From assembly GCF_018326425.1 (NCBI RefSeq), contig NZ_AP024601.1, forward strand, positions 1,538,001 to 1,602,000: a stretch of 64,000 nucleotides of DNA. Direction: 5' to 3'. Source of the DNA: Polycladomyces abyssicola (lineage in GTDB: Bacteria; Bacillota; Bacilli; Thermoactinomycetales; JIR-001). Below are positions 43,773 through 51,845 of this stretch, piece by piece. The notes below the pieces were generated by a model. It searched no databases, was not told the DNA's origin, and was given only the letters and a program-made list of their open reading frames with translations. Each line of letters starts with the position of its first letter. The stretch's first letter is position 1. The translations under genes were made by a program, and so were the position numbers.

Positions 43773-44234
43773 ATGAAGTGGAGTCAATTGGATGCGACCG
43801 AATGGAGGCGGTATGCTCCTTTTTTGGATACGCTGCTTCTGCCGGTCTTCCGGCTGCGGTTAGAGGAGAAACAACCGAAGCTGGAAGAGGCATTGGGGAT
43901 CAGTGCGGTGGCGGACCATCTGGAGCAGTCGTTGACGGGGCGGGTGCTGCTTTTGCCGCCGATTCCGTACAGCGGCACCAGTCCGAAGACATTACAAGCT
44001 TATGTGGAGAGTGTTCTGACACAATTGGGAGATTCCCTGTTTCACCATCTGATTCTGATCGTACCGGAGGATCTGGCAGAAGAGTGGGAAGAGATTCAAA
44101 GTCCTGATCCCATCACGATGTTGCTGGCCGGAGTAGCCGTGCACAAGTTGGTGTCGGATCAAGACATTCAAGCGGAAACGAAACATTTGCAGGATCGCAT
44201 CGTCCGGCTTTGGCAAACGGGATCAACTGAATGA
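43773..44234 (+). CDS. ypiF: YpiF family protein (DUF2487)
   Basis: 153-residue protein that in B. subtilis lies just before qcrABC. MKWSQLDATEWRRYAPFLDT at the start and LLLPPIPYSGT are typical. Function is unknown; its place suggests a link to cytochrome bc assembly, as inference. TTGGAGGG precedes ATG 43773. qcrA follows after 200 bases with its own promoter. Confidence 0.82.
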   Translation: MKWSQLDATEWRRYAPFLDTLLLPVFRLRLEEKQPKLEEALGISAVADHLEQSLTGRVLLLPPIPYSGTSPKTLQAYVESVLTQLGDSLFHHLILIVPEDLAEEWEEIQSPDPITMLLAGVAVHKLVSDQDIQAETKHLQDRIVRLWQTGSTE

Positions 44235-44332
44235 AGAGAGCGAATCAGGGAAACAGTATAGAAAGAAAGCATGGAAAACGTTACACCTTTTTAACGATTC
44301 GGTCATCAAGCGATACGGAAGACTCCGAATTC

Positions 44333-44362
44333 TTGACATTCAATGAGACGGTTGGCTATCAT
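44333..44362 (+). promoter_or_regulatory. Sigma-A promoter of qcrABC
   Basis: TTGACA (44333-44338), 18-base spacer, TATCAT (44357-44362), 75 bases before qcrA. Confidence 0.65.
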
Positions 44363-44436
44363 GGATATGTCCTAGTAAGCTAGATGGTTCCGGTCCGGTG
44401 GACGTTTAACCCGCATAGAGGGAGGTCGGACGAGTC

Positions 44437-44964
44437 GTGAGCAAAGAACAGGGACGGCAGAAATCCGGTGTGTCCCGCCGTCAGTTTCTTACATACACGT
44501 TGGCGGGTACAGCCGGTTTTCTTGCCTCAGGCGTGTTGTTCCCGATGGTGCGCTTTGCCATCGATCCCATGCTGAAAAAGGGAGAAGGCAGTCAGTTCGT
44601 AGAAGTCGGTGACTTGAATGAGTTTAGCGAAGAACCTCGGGCTGTCACATTCAAGGTCCACCGGAAGGATGGTTGGTACGAACCCAAAGAAGGGGAAACG
44701 CTTACCGCGTGGATTCGGAAATCACCGAACGGCGAAATTCTGGCGCTTTCTCCGATTTGCAAGCACTTGGGATGCACCGTGATGTGGAACGGGAACCCGC
44801 AATTTAAGAATCAGTATTTCTGCCCCTGTCACTTCGGGCGCTACGACGAGAACGGGGTCAACATCCCAGGAACACCGCCGCCGGCGCCGTTGGACACCTA
44901 TGAAACCAAGGTGGAAAACGGCAAGTTGTATCTCGGCAAGATTAAACCGCGAAGCGGGGTGTAG
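44437..44964 (+). CDS. qcrA: Menaquinol:cytochrome c reductase Rieske subunit
   Basis: 175-residue iron-sulfur subunit. SRRQFL at 13-18 is a twin-arginine signal followed by a membrane helix (about 18-42). CKHLGC (108-113) and CPCH (129-132) bind the 2Fe-2S cluster, and PPPAPLDTYETKV closes the domain. It passes electrons from menaquinol to cytochrome c. GTG 44437 has GAGGGAGG about 11 bases upstream. First gene of qcrABC. Confidence 0.96.
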   Translation: MSKEQGRQKSGVSRRQFLTYTLAGTAGFLASGVLFPMVRFAIDPMLKKGEGSQFVEVGDLNEFSEEPRAVTFKVHRKDGWYEPKEGETLTAWIRKSPNGEILALSPICKHLGCTVMWNGNPQFKNQYFCPCHFGRYDENGVNIPGTPPPAPLDTYETKVENGKLYLGKIKPRSGV

Positions 44965-44970
44965 GCAAGA

Positions 44971-45642
44971 ATGTTGCGAAGCATGTACGAATGGTTGGAC
45001 CGTCGGCTGGACATCACTCCGCTGTGGCGTGACGTGGCCGACCACGAGGTTCCGGAGCATGTGAACCCGGCTCACCATTTCTCAGCTTTTATTTATTGCT
45101 TTGGTGGGTTAACCTTTTTTATTGTCGTGATTCAGATTTTGTCCGGTATGTTCTTGGCCCTCTATTACGTGCCGGATATTGTGAACGCTCACGCGAGTGT
45201 GAAATATTTGCAGACCGAAGTGGCCTTCGGGTCCATCGTCCGGGGAATGCATCACTGGGGAGCCAGTGTGGCGATCGTGATGCTGTTCCTTCACACCCTG
45301 CGCGTCTTTTTTACCGGAGCGTACAAAAATCCCCGTGAGTTCAACTGGGTGATCGGGATGCTGATCTTCTTCGTGATGTTGGGGCTCGGCTTTACCGGTT
45401 ACCTGTTGCCTTGGGACAATAAGGCGTATTTCGCCACCAAAGTAGGGGTGCAAATCGCGGCATCGGTTCCTTTTATCGGCCCGTACATCGCCACGTTCCT
45501 GCAAGGGGGAGACATCGTCGGAGCGCAAACGCTCGCTCGATTCTTCGCACTGCACGTATTCTTCCTCCCTGCGGTCCTGCTGGCTCTCTTGGGTGCTCAC
45601 TTCCTGCTGATCCGGAGACAAGGAATTTCCGGGCCGCTATAA
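44971..45642 (+). CDS. qcrB: Menaquinol:cytochrome c reductase cytochrome b subunit
   Basis: 223-residue b6-type cytochrome with four membrane helices. RGMHHWGASVAIVMLFLHTLRV and the later FFALHVFFLPAVLLALLGAHF carry the paired haem-ligating histidines; GYLLPWDNKAYFATKVG is the quinol-site signature. Starts six bases after qcrA; the ribosome site is weak, so coupling is likely. Confidence 0.96.
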   Translation: MLRSMYEWLDRRLDITPLWRDVADHEVPEHVNPAHHFSAFIYCFGGLTFFIVVIQILSGMFLALYYVPDIVNAHASVKYLQTEVAFGSIVRGMHHWGASVAIVMLFLHTLRVFFTGAYKNPREFNWVIGMLIFFVMLGLGFTGYLLPWDNKAYFATKVGVQIAASVPFIGPYIATFLQGGDIVGAQTLARFFALHVFFLPAVLLALLGAHFLLIRRQGISGPL

Positions 45643-45668
45643 TGCTCACGCGTTAGGGGGGAAAATCA

Positions 45669-46460
45669 TTGGCACATCAACATGGTGAGGGCGACAAAGA
45701 AATCATCTATGTAGGCGATTCGCGCATTCGTGCCAATCGCCCGAAGATGTATCCGAAAGATTACTCCGAGTACCCCGGGAAAACAGAACCGTTTTTTCCA
45801 AACTTTTTGTTGAAGGAATGGATGGTTGCGGTTGTCGTCCTCGTGGGATTTATGTCGGCTGTCATGGCTGAAGAGCCACCGCTTGGTGATCTAGCTGATC
45901 CGACCAATACCAGCTTTATCCCGGTGCCGGATTGGTACTTCCTGTTCTTGTACCAACTGCTGAAGTTTAAATGGGCAGGCGGACCTTACGTTGTCATCGG
46001 TACCGTGATTTTGCCCGGTATCGCGTTTACCGCACTGCTTTTGGCTCCGTGGCTGGATCGCAGTCCGGAACGTCGTCCGTTGCGTCGACCAGTCGCGACG
46101 GGGCTCATGTTGCTCGCACTGGTCGCCACCGTCGTTCTGACCTGGGCGGCATATGATGAGCACGAGAAACAGCTCGCCACCCAGCCGCCGCCGGTTCAAT
46201 TGGGTGGTCCGAAAGGTTCCATCGTGGCTCCCAATGATCCCGGTTACGAAATTTACAAGCGGCAGGCCTGCGTGCAGTGTCACGGAGAAAAACTACAGGG
46301 GGTAAACGGTCCGACCCTAATCGGTGTGGGAAAACGTCACAACAAGGAAGAGATTATCAAAATCATGAACGAAGGTCTTGGGCCGATGCCGCCCGGCATG
46401 TTCCAAGGAACGGAAGCCGAAAAGGAAAAGCTGGCCGAATGGCTGGCGAAACAGAAATAA
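45669..46460 (+). CDS. qcrC: Menaquinol:cytochrome c reductase subunit IV/cytochrome c fusion
   Basis: 263 residues. The first part (about 50-165) is a subunit-IV-like membrane domain with PDWYFLFLYQLLKF; the last part is a cytochrome c domain with CVQCH (201-205) for covalent haem and a methionine ligand in GPMPPGMFQG. This fusion is typical of Bacillus QcrC. TTG 45669 follows AGGGGGG. A strong terminator follows. Confidence 0.95.
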   Translation: MAHQHGEGDKEIIYVGDSRIRANRPKMYPKDYSEYPGKTEPFFPNFLLKEWMVAVVVLVGFMSAVMAEEPPLGDLADPTNTSFIPVPDWYFLFLYQLLKFKWAGGPYVVIGTVILPGIAFTALLLAPWLDRSPERRPLRRPVATGLMLLALVATVVLTWAAYDEHEKQLATQPPPVQLGGPKGSIVAPNDPGYEIYKRQACVQCHGEKLQGVNGPTLIGVGKRHNKEEIIKIMNEGLGPMPPGMFQGTEAEKEKLAEWLAKQK

Positions 46461-46474
46461 TAAGGGAAGAGTCT

Positions 46475-46506
46475 AAAAAGGTGGTCGTCATGATCACCTT
46501 TTTTGC
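46475..46506 (+). terminator. Intrinsic terminator after qcrC
   Basis: AAAAAGGTGGTC (46475-46486) pairs with GATCACCTTTTT (46492-46503), one G-U pair, GTCAT loop. Confidence 0.88.
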
Positions 46507-46541
46507 TACTTAACACGATGAAACAGACAGGGTGAAACGGT

Positions 46542-47189
46542 ATGAAGGTTTGGTGGCGTTTTTGGATGGAGCAAATGGATCGACGGTGGTTTTTGTGGAG
46601 CATGCTGGTGATCAATGCGCTTGGCTCCGTATACGGCTTTTATTGGTACCATTTGCAGTTGGAGATGACAGAGGGCTGGCTGAAGTTGTTCGTACCGGAC
46701 AGTCCCACAGCCAGCACACTGTTCACATTGGTGCTGCTGTTGTATATCATGGGGCGTCGCAGTCCGCTTTTGGAAGCATTAGCGGCAGTGACGCTGTTTA
46801 AATACGGAATTTGGGCGGTGGCGATGATTCTCTTGAGCGCATGGGTGGCGCCGGCTCCTTTCTTTCAGGCGTTGCACTGGACGGACTGGATGCTGATGAC
46901 GTCTCATTTGGGAATGGCGGCGGAAGCGGTGTTGTACAGCCGATTTTTTACATACCGACTGTTTCATCTGGTTCTGGCTGGAGTTTGGGTGTTACTCAAC
47001 GATGTGCTTGATTACGGGTTGGATATCCATCCTTGGTTACCGCCCTGGCTGCAACATTGGGATCACCCGATCGCTGTTTTTACGGTAGGATTGAGCGTGA
47101 TCAGCCTGGTGTTGTTCGCTCGTCTGGGTCTGAGCGAACGACAGGAGCGCAAATGGGATTTGGTCCGGTTGTTTGATCGTCGACAGTGA
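46542..47189 (+). CDS. ypjA: YpjA family membrane protein (DUF1405)
   Basis: 215 residues, about six membrane helices. The N-terminal WFLWSMLVINALGSVYGFYWY and the LFVPDSPTASTLF segment are family signatures; conserved WTDWMLMTSHLGMAAEA follows. Function unknown. Same position after qcrC as in B. subtilis, somewhat longer than YpjA there. ATG 46542 follows CAGGGTGAAA. Confidence 0.85.
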   Translation: MKVWWRFWMEQMDRRWFLWSMLVINALGSVYGFYWYHLQLEMTEGWLKLFVPDSPTASTLFTLVLLLYIMGRRSPLLEALAAVTLFKYGIWAVAMILLSAWVAPAPFFQALHWTDWMLMTSHLGMAAEAVLYSRFFTYRLFHLVLAGVWVLLNDVLDYGLDIHPWLPPWLQHWDHPIAVFTVGLSVISLVLFARLGLSERQERKWDLVRLFDRRQ

Positions 47190-47233
47190 ACGCGCCCAAA
47201 CGAAAACTTAACGAAGCGGCCATGGATTGATCA

Positions 47234-47262
47234 TTGACATTCGGTTGGTTTCCATGTATATT
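47234..47262 (+). promoter_or_regulatory. Sigma-A promoter of the mgtE leader
   Basis: TTGACA (47234-47239), 17-base spacer, TATATT (47257-47262); start near 47269, just before the M-box. Confidence 0.8.
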
Positions 47263-47292
47263 AACGCTGGGTTTTGACAAAATCGAATAGCG

Positions 47293-47460
47293 GACTCCTC
47301 TGTTAGGTGAGGCTCCTATACGGAGACAGGCTACTGCCCAAAAATGTCGAGAGACGCCAATGGGTCAACAAAAAAGATCGGATTAAGGTCTTTTTTAATG
47401 TAGCTGGGAGGCATCACTGGCCGACCTATGCCGTATAGTGCTAAAACTCAACGAGGGAGT
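47293..47460 (+). ncRNA. M-box (ykoK) magnesium riboswitch
   Basis: Carries the conserved M-box blocks in order: CTCCTCTGTTAGGTGAGGCT (from 47296), CGGAGACAGGCTACTGCCCA (47321-47340), GTCGAGAGACGCCAATGGGT (near 47347-47366), GCTGGGAGGC (47403-47412) and CTAAAACTCAACGAGGGAG (47441-47459). At high Mg2+ it folds and lets the terminator at 47511 form, shutting off mgtE. Its final CAACGAGGG is complementary to CCCTCTCGTTG of the terminator, which gives the antiterminator. Confidence 0.95.
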
Positions 47461-47510
47461 GGTTGCAACCGAATGTCGCGTTGATGCGGTATTCGGGTAG
47501 ATGTTTTTTG

Positions 47511-47543
47511 CAAAAAACCCTCTCGTTGACGAGGGGTTTTTTG
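47511..47543 (+). terminator. Riboswitch-controlled terminator before mgtE
   Basis: CAAAAAACCCTC (47511-47522) pairs with GAGGGGTTTTTTG (47531-47543), ending in a T-run. Its left arm can also pair with the M-box 3' end. Confidence 0.88.
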
Positions 47544-47625
47544 TTTGGACTGAAAAAGTTGTTCCTTTCTTGGACACAGGAGGGAATGATAAATGAACGA
47601 ACGGTAGCCAAGGAGGGTGAGAGGG

Positions 47626-48969
47626 ATGAAAACAGAAGCGTTGGAAGAAATCCGAGCCGTTCTTGCGATAGAGGACAAAGAAGCGTTGGCCGAACGCGTC
47701 AGTTCGTTGCAACCGTATGACCTGTCTGAGATGCTTCGTGAGATGGACCACCAAGAGCAGCTTCGGTTGATCTCGAAGTTGCCGTTGTCCGTTGCGGCGG
47801 AGACGTTGGAGTATATTGAACCCGAATTGCAATATCGCATTTTGCACCATTTGGAGGATGAGATCACTTCTCCTTTGTTGAAGCGGATGTCCTCCGACAC
47901 GGTTGTGGACATGTTGCTGGCCATTCATCCCTTGCAGGCGGCTCGGCTGTTGGACCTGCTCCCTGAAGATTATCGAAAAAAGATCGACACGTTGATGACG
48001 TTCCCCGAAGATACGGCGGGAAGTTTGGCAACGGTCGACTATATTTCTGCTCGCGAAGGCTGGACGGTGGAACAAACGCTGAATCACGTTCGAAAAGTAG
48101 GACATGAGGCGGAAATCATTTCCTATATCTACGTAACCAATGTTCGTGGCGAATTAGTGGGTGTCGTCTCTTTGAAGGAGATCATTCTGGCCCCACCCGG
48201 GACACGGTTGTCCGAAATTGTGACGGAAGACGTGATTGCCGTCACTGCTGACACGGAACAAGAAGAAGCTGCAGAGCTGTTGTTCCGCTACGATTTTGTG
48301 GCGTTGCCCGTGATCGATGCGCAAAAGCGGATGATTGGGATTATCGCGGTCGATGACTTAATCGATGTGATCCAGGAAGTGACAACGGAGGATTTTCAAA
48401 AGCTGGGGGGAAGCCAACCCCTGACCGAACCGTATTTCAAAACATCGGTGTGGGGATTGTTTCGCAAACGGATCGGATGGCTGTTGTTTCTGTTTGTGGG
48501 CGGTGCCTATACGGCCAATGTGTTGAGCCATTATAACGAAGCCATGTCCAAGATCATCGCTCTGTCCTTTTTCGTACCGTTGTTGATCGGGACAGGCGGT
48601 AACACCGGTTCCCAAATTGTCAGTATGTTGGTACGGGCATTAGGGATGGGAGAAGTGCAGTTTTCGGATCTGTTTCGGGTGGTTAGAAAAGAATTGATGG
48701 TCGGTGTCTTTTTGGGTGTTGCCATGGGATTGGTCGGTTTTTTGCGCGCCTATCTGTTGGGTGTTTCTTATGACATCGGCATGGTGGTGGCTTTGTCGGC
48801 TCTGGCCATCGTGATCTGGGCCTCTTTCGTGGCGGCCATCCTGCCGTTGGTACTGCACCGGCTGCGCATTGATCCCGCCGTGGTTTCCGGACCGTTTATC
48901 AGTACGTTGGTGGACGGTACGGGATTGATCATCTATTTTACGATCGCACAATTGTTGTTGCATGTTTGA
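47626..48969 (+). CDS. mgtE: Magnesium transporter MgtE
   Basis: 447 residues: an N-terminal superhelical domain (about 1-125), two CBS domains (about 130-250, with IAVDDLIDVIQE), and five membrane helices (from about 280) with the pore-forming PLLIGTGGNTGSQ segment. Imports Mg2+ and is gated by cytosolic Mg2+. AAGGAGGG precedes ATG 47626; GTG 47617 is less likely. The M-box upstream gives Mg2+-dependent transcription control. Confidence 0.96.
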   Translation: MKTEALEEIRAVLAIEDKEALAERVSSLQPYDLSEMLREMDHQEQLRLISKLPLSVAAETLEYIEPELQYRILHHLEDEITSPLLKRMSSDTVVDMLLAIHPLQAARLLDLLPEDYRKKIDTLMTFPEDTAGSLATVDYISAREGWTVEQTLNHVRKVGHEAEIISYIYVTNVRGELVGVVSLKEIILAPPGTRLSEIVTEDVIAVTADTEQEEAAELLFRYDFVALPVIDAQKRMIGIIAVDDLIDVIQEVTTEDFQKLGGSQPLTEPYFKTSVWGLFRKRIGWLLFLFVGGAYTANVLSHYNEAMSKIIALSFFVPLLIGTGGNTGSQIVSMLVRALGMGEVQFSDLFRVVRKELMVGVFLGVAMGLVGFLRAYLLGVSYDIGMVVALSALAIVIWASFVAAILPLVLHRLRIDPAVVSGPFISTLVDGTGLIIYFTIAQLLLHV

Positions 48970-49007
48970 ACCCCGTCCGCATCATTCCTCTCACCAGAAA
49001 ACAAAAA

Positions 49008-49068
49008 CCCCCCTGCTCATGCAGGGAAGGTTCCAGTTGCCCCTGCACCCAACGGGTGCAGGGGTTTT
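49008..49068. terminator. Back-to-back terminators between mgtE and the permease
   Basis: CCCTGC/GCAGGG (49011-49016, 49021-49026) with a run of A to its left is a terminator for the minus strand. CCCCTGCACCC (49040-49050) with GGGTGCAGGGG (49054-49064) and TTTT serves the plus strand. Confidence 0.82.
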
Positions 49069-49069
49069 G

Positions 49070-50353
49070 TCATTCCCAAATTCGCAAGAGAAAACTGAGC
49101 AGAAAAAGTCCTGCGATCAAGTACAGTGGTATCGGCACACTCTTGGCTTGACCTTTGGCGGCTTTCAACACCGGATAGGCGATAAACCCGAAAGCCATGC
49201 CATCCGCAATACTGTAAGTCAGCGGAATGGCGGCGACGATCAGATAAGCGGGGAACCATTCACTCATATCATCCCACGGGATCCGGCGAACGTTGCCCAA
49301 CATCAGTCCTCCGAGCACGATCAGAACGGGGGCGACCGCACTTGGGGGGATCAATTTCATCCAAGGCAGGAAAAGCAGGGACACCAAAAACAGCACACCG
49401 GCGGTGATCGCCGTGATTCCTGTCCGTCCGCCCGCCGCGATTCCGGCAGCGCTCTCCACGGTGGATACGGTGGAGCTGGTGCCCAGCAATCCGGCTGTCA
49501 TGGCTGATACTGCATTGGCCTGAAAAGAACGGCCAAATTGTTCTTTCCGAGGTAACATGCTGTGAAGCAGTCCCATGTTTTCAAACACGATGATCAGCGT
49601 CAATGAGAAGGTGGCGATCCAGAACGGCAGGCGATCCCATCCCTCAGTGGTGAGCGATCCCGCCACTTTCCAATAGGTTTGCAGTGCCACTTCCGTCCCG
49701 CCGGATCGCTCGATTAACCCCCAACCGGCTGCCAACGCGCTACCGGACAGAATGCCGATCAGGAAGTTGCCGCGTACACCGCGAATCATCAAAATGACGA
49801 TCAGCAGCAATGTGATCAGCGTCACGATGACACGCGGCTCGGCCAAGCTGCCCATGGCGATCATGGAGTAATCGTTGGCGGTTACGATGCCGCCTTTTTG
49901 CAGCCCGATCAATGTCAAAAATAATCCGATCCCCACACTGATGCCGGCGTTGAGGGAGGACGGTACTGCTTGACTCAGCCAGTCGACAAGCGGGGAAAAC
50001 GAGACGACAGTGAACAACAAGCCGGACAGGAAGACAACAGTGAGCGCTTCCTGCCAAGTCAGATGCATAGATTGTACGACGGTGTAGGAGAAAAAAGCGT
50101 TGACGCCCATACCGGGAACCAACACGATCGGCGCGTTGGCCCACCATCCCATCAGCATGCATCCCACAAACGCGGTCAGTGCGGTGGCGATGATCCCCGC
50201 CTGCATCGGAATGCCCGCATCAGCCAAAATGGCCGCATTGATCACGATGATGTAAGCAACTGTGAAGAATGAAGTCAAACCGGCCAGTATTTCCTGTTTC
50301 CACGTGGTTTGGTGTTTGTGAAGAGCAAATCGTTCCCACAATCTTTTCCGCAA
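49070..50353 (-). CDS. NCS2 family purine permease (AzgA/PbuG type)
   Basis: 427-residue transporter with 12-14 membrane segments, probably for guanine/hypoxanthine or adenine. EILAGLTSFFTVAYIIVINAAILADAG is split over the first helix, VPGMGVNAFFSYTVV holds the substrate-binding motif, and LTLIIVFENMGLLHSML and GTSSTVSTVESAAGIAAGGRTG are further signatures of the AzgA branch. Start TTG 50353 has GAAGG/TAGGAGA just upstream; GTG 50389 is an alternative. A minus-strand promoter (TTGGTC, 18 bases, TATATT, between 50442 and 50413) precedes it; no purine riboswitch is seen. Confidence 0.88.
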   Translation of the reverse strand: MRKRLWERFALHKHQTTWKQEILAGLTSFFTVAYIIVINAAILADAGIPMQAGIIATALTAFVGCMLMGWWANAPIVLVPGMGVNAFFSYTVVQSMHLTWQEALTVVFLSGLLFTVVSFSPLVDWLSQAVPSSLNAGISVGIGLFLTLIGLQKGGIVTANDYSMIAMGSLAEPRVIVTLITLLLIVILMIRGVRGNFLIGILSGSALAAGWGLIERSGGTEVALQTYWKVAGSLTTEGWDRLPFWIATFSLTLIIVFENMGLLHSMLPRKEQFGRSFQANAVSAMTAGLLGTSSTVSTVESAAGIAAGGRTGITAITAGVLFLVSLLFLPWMKLIPPSAVAPVLIVLGGLMLGNVRRIPWDDMSEWFPAYLIVAAIPLTYSIADGMAFGFIAYPVLKAAKGQAKSVPIPLYLIAGLFLLSFLLRIWE

Positions 50354-50468
50354 TCTCCTACCTTCTTTCCTTGATAGACCCTCTCCCACCCGTGACCGAT
50401 GTCACCATCAATAATATAGCAGATCCATCCGTAAGGGACCAATTGTTGTCTCGACCCCTTTAATCAGG

Positions 50469-51380
50469 TTACACTTCCAGTTCAGCGTGTCGCATGTGCG
50501 ATGTTTCTACCTGGATCGTGGTGTGACGAATCTGAAACCGATCTTCGATGATTCGTACGGCTTGCTGCAGAATCCGCTGACTGTCGCCGTCATCCTCGAT
50601 CACCAAATGACAGCTAAGGGAGTCCAGCCCTGATGTGATCGTCCATACGTGCAGGTCATGCACATTGATCACCTTGTCGATCCCCATCAACGTCCGCTTC
50701 AATTCATCCTGATCAATGGTCACGGGCGCCCCTTCCATCAGAACGTGGGTAGTATCCCGGATGACGCCCCAGGCGCTTTTGAGAATCAACAGCACGACGA
50801 ACACGCTAATGATCGGGTCGGCTATGTACCATGAAAAAAAGGTGACCAGAAGTCCAGCGACAATGGTGCCTACCGACCCCAGGGCGTCTCCCAAGATATG
50901 GAGGTAGGCACTGCGGACGTTGAGGTTTTCCTTGATGTCGCTCGTTTTGATGAGGACCGCCGCAGAGACCAGATTGGCGATCAACCCAATGAAGGCAACG
51001 ATCAGAACGGTATTTCCAGCGACTTGCGGAGGGTTTAAGAAGCGTTGGTATGCTTCCCACAAAATTATGCCAGCAACAACAAACAGGGCGATCCCGTTGA
51101 TCAAAGCGGCAAGAATCTCTAACCGGTAAAAACCGTAAGTTTTGCGGGGAGAAGGGGGTTTGACGGCAAACCAAATGGCCAACAGACTCAAGGCAAGAGA
51201 AGCGGTGTCGCTGAACATGTGTCCGGCATCGGAAAGCAGCGCCAAGCTGTTGGAGAGAATCCCCCCTGCAATTTCCATAAACATGATGGCGGCCGTTATC
51301 ACCAAGGCGACGGACAATCCTTTTTTGTTTTGGATCCGTTGTTCGAACGGGTCGTGATGTCCATGATGATGGTGGTGCAT
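50469..51380 (-). CDS. czcD: Cation diffusion facilitator, CzcD type
   Basis: 303-residue CDF transporter exporting Zn2+, Co2+ or Cd2+ in exchange for H+/K+. A His-rich N-terminus (HHHHHGHH), six membrane helices with LLSDAGHMFSDTASL (the intramembrane HxxxD pair) and ILGDALGSVG, and a C-terminal cytoplasmic domain with VHDLHVWTITSG. Ten bases after czrA, which should repress it. Confidence 0.93.
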   Translation of the reverse strand: MHHHHHGHHDPFEQRIQNKKGLSVALVITAAIMFMEIAGGILSNSLALLSDAGHMFSDTASLALSLLAIWFAVKPPSPRKTYGFYRLEILAALINGIALFVVAGIILWEAYQRFLNPPQVAGNTVLIVAFIGLIANLVSAAVLIKTSDIKENLNVRSAYLHILGDALGSVGTIVAGLLVTFFSWYIADPIISVFVVLLILKSAWGVIRDTTHVLMEGAPVTIDQDELKRTLMGIDKVINVHDLHVWTITSGLDSLSCHLVIEDDGDSQRILQQAVRIIEDRFQIRHTTIQVETSHMRHAELEV

Positions 51381-51390
51381 TGTTAACCCC

Positions 51391-51708
51391 CTATTTCGAT
51401 GTATGTGTCACATGCTCAACCGTTTGTCTCAGCAATGTCAGCACGTGATCGTCATCGCAGCTGTAATAAATAGTGTGTCCTTCCCTGCGATGTCTGACGA
51501 GGCGCAAGGTGCGAAGGTAGGCCAGTTGATGGGAGATGGCCGATGAAGTCAGTCCCAGCTGTTCGGCGATCCGACTGACGGAGCATTCTTCGATCGACAA
51601 CAGATGCAAAATCTTCAGTCGGGTTGGGTCGGATAATGCCTTGAACGTTTGCGAGGCCGCCTCGACGATATGTGGGTCCAGTGGTGGCAATGCTTTGATT
51701 TGGTTCAT
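51391..51708 (-). CDS. czrA: ArsR-family metal-sensing repressor (CzrA-like)
   Basis: 105-residue winged-helix repressor. The DNA-reading helix is in LGLTSSAISHQLAYLRTLRLV. The C-terminal helix holds DDDHV ... EHVTH, matching the Asp/His ... His-x-x-His alpha5 zinc site of CzrA. GAGGAGA precedes ATG 51708. Forms an operon with czcD and has a candidate operator at 51735-51754. Confidence 0.9.
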   Translation of the reverse strand: MNQIKALPPLDPHIVEAASQTFKALSDPTRLKILHLLSIEECSVSRIAEQLGLTSSAISHQLAYLRTLRLVRHRREGHTIYYSCDDDHVLTLLRQTVEHVTHTSK

Positions 51709-51734
51709 GTTGTCTCCTCACTTCATTTCTTATT

Positions 51735-51754
51735 ATTTGATCACATATTCAAAT
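51735..51754 (-). promoter_or_regulatory. Candidate CzrA operator
   Basis: ATTTGA-N8-TCAAAT (51735-51740, 51749-51754) with CACATATT in the centre, close to the ArsR/SmtB operator pattern (ATATGAACA-like half sites). It lies 27-46 bases upstream of the czrA start. Confidence 0.6.
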
Positions 51755-51798
51755 ACTATTTTATCCGATCCCTCAAGGTGACGGCAATCATGATCGCG

Positions 51799-51828
51799 TG
51801 ATATACTTATTTTTCGATAATCGAAAAA
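51799..51828 (+). promoter_or_regulatory. Extended -10 promoter with palindrome
   Basis: TGATATACT (51799-51807) followed at once by TTTTTCGA-TAA-TCGAAAAA (51810-51828), an 8-3-8 perfect inverted repeat at the expected transcription start. It looks like an operator for the permease gene downstream. Confidence 0.5.
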
Positions 51829-51845
51829 AGAGTGAGGCGAACCGG

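Noticed and set aside
50390-50468. Purine riboswitch before the AzgA-type permease
   Set aside because: The conserved core bases of a purine aptamer are not found in this short space.
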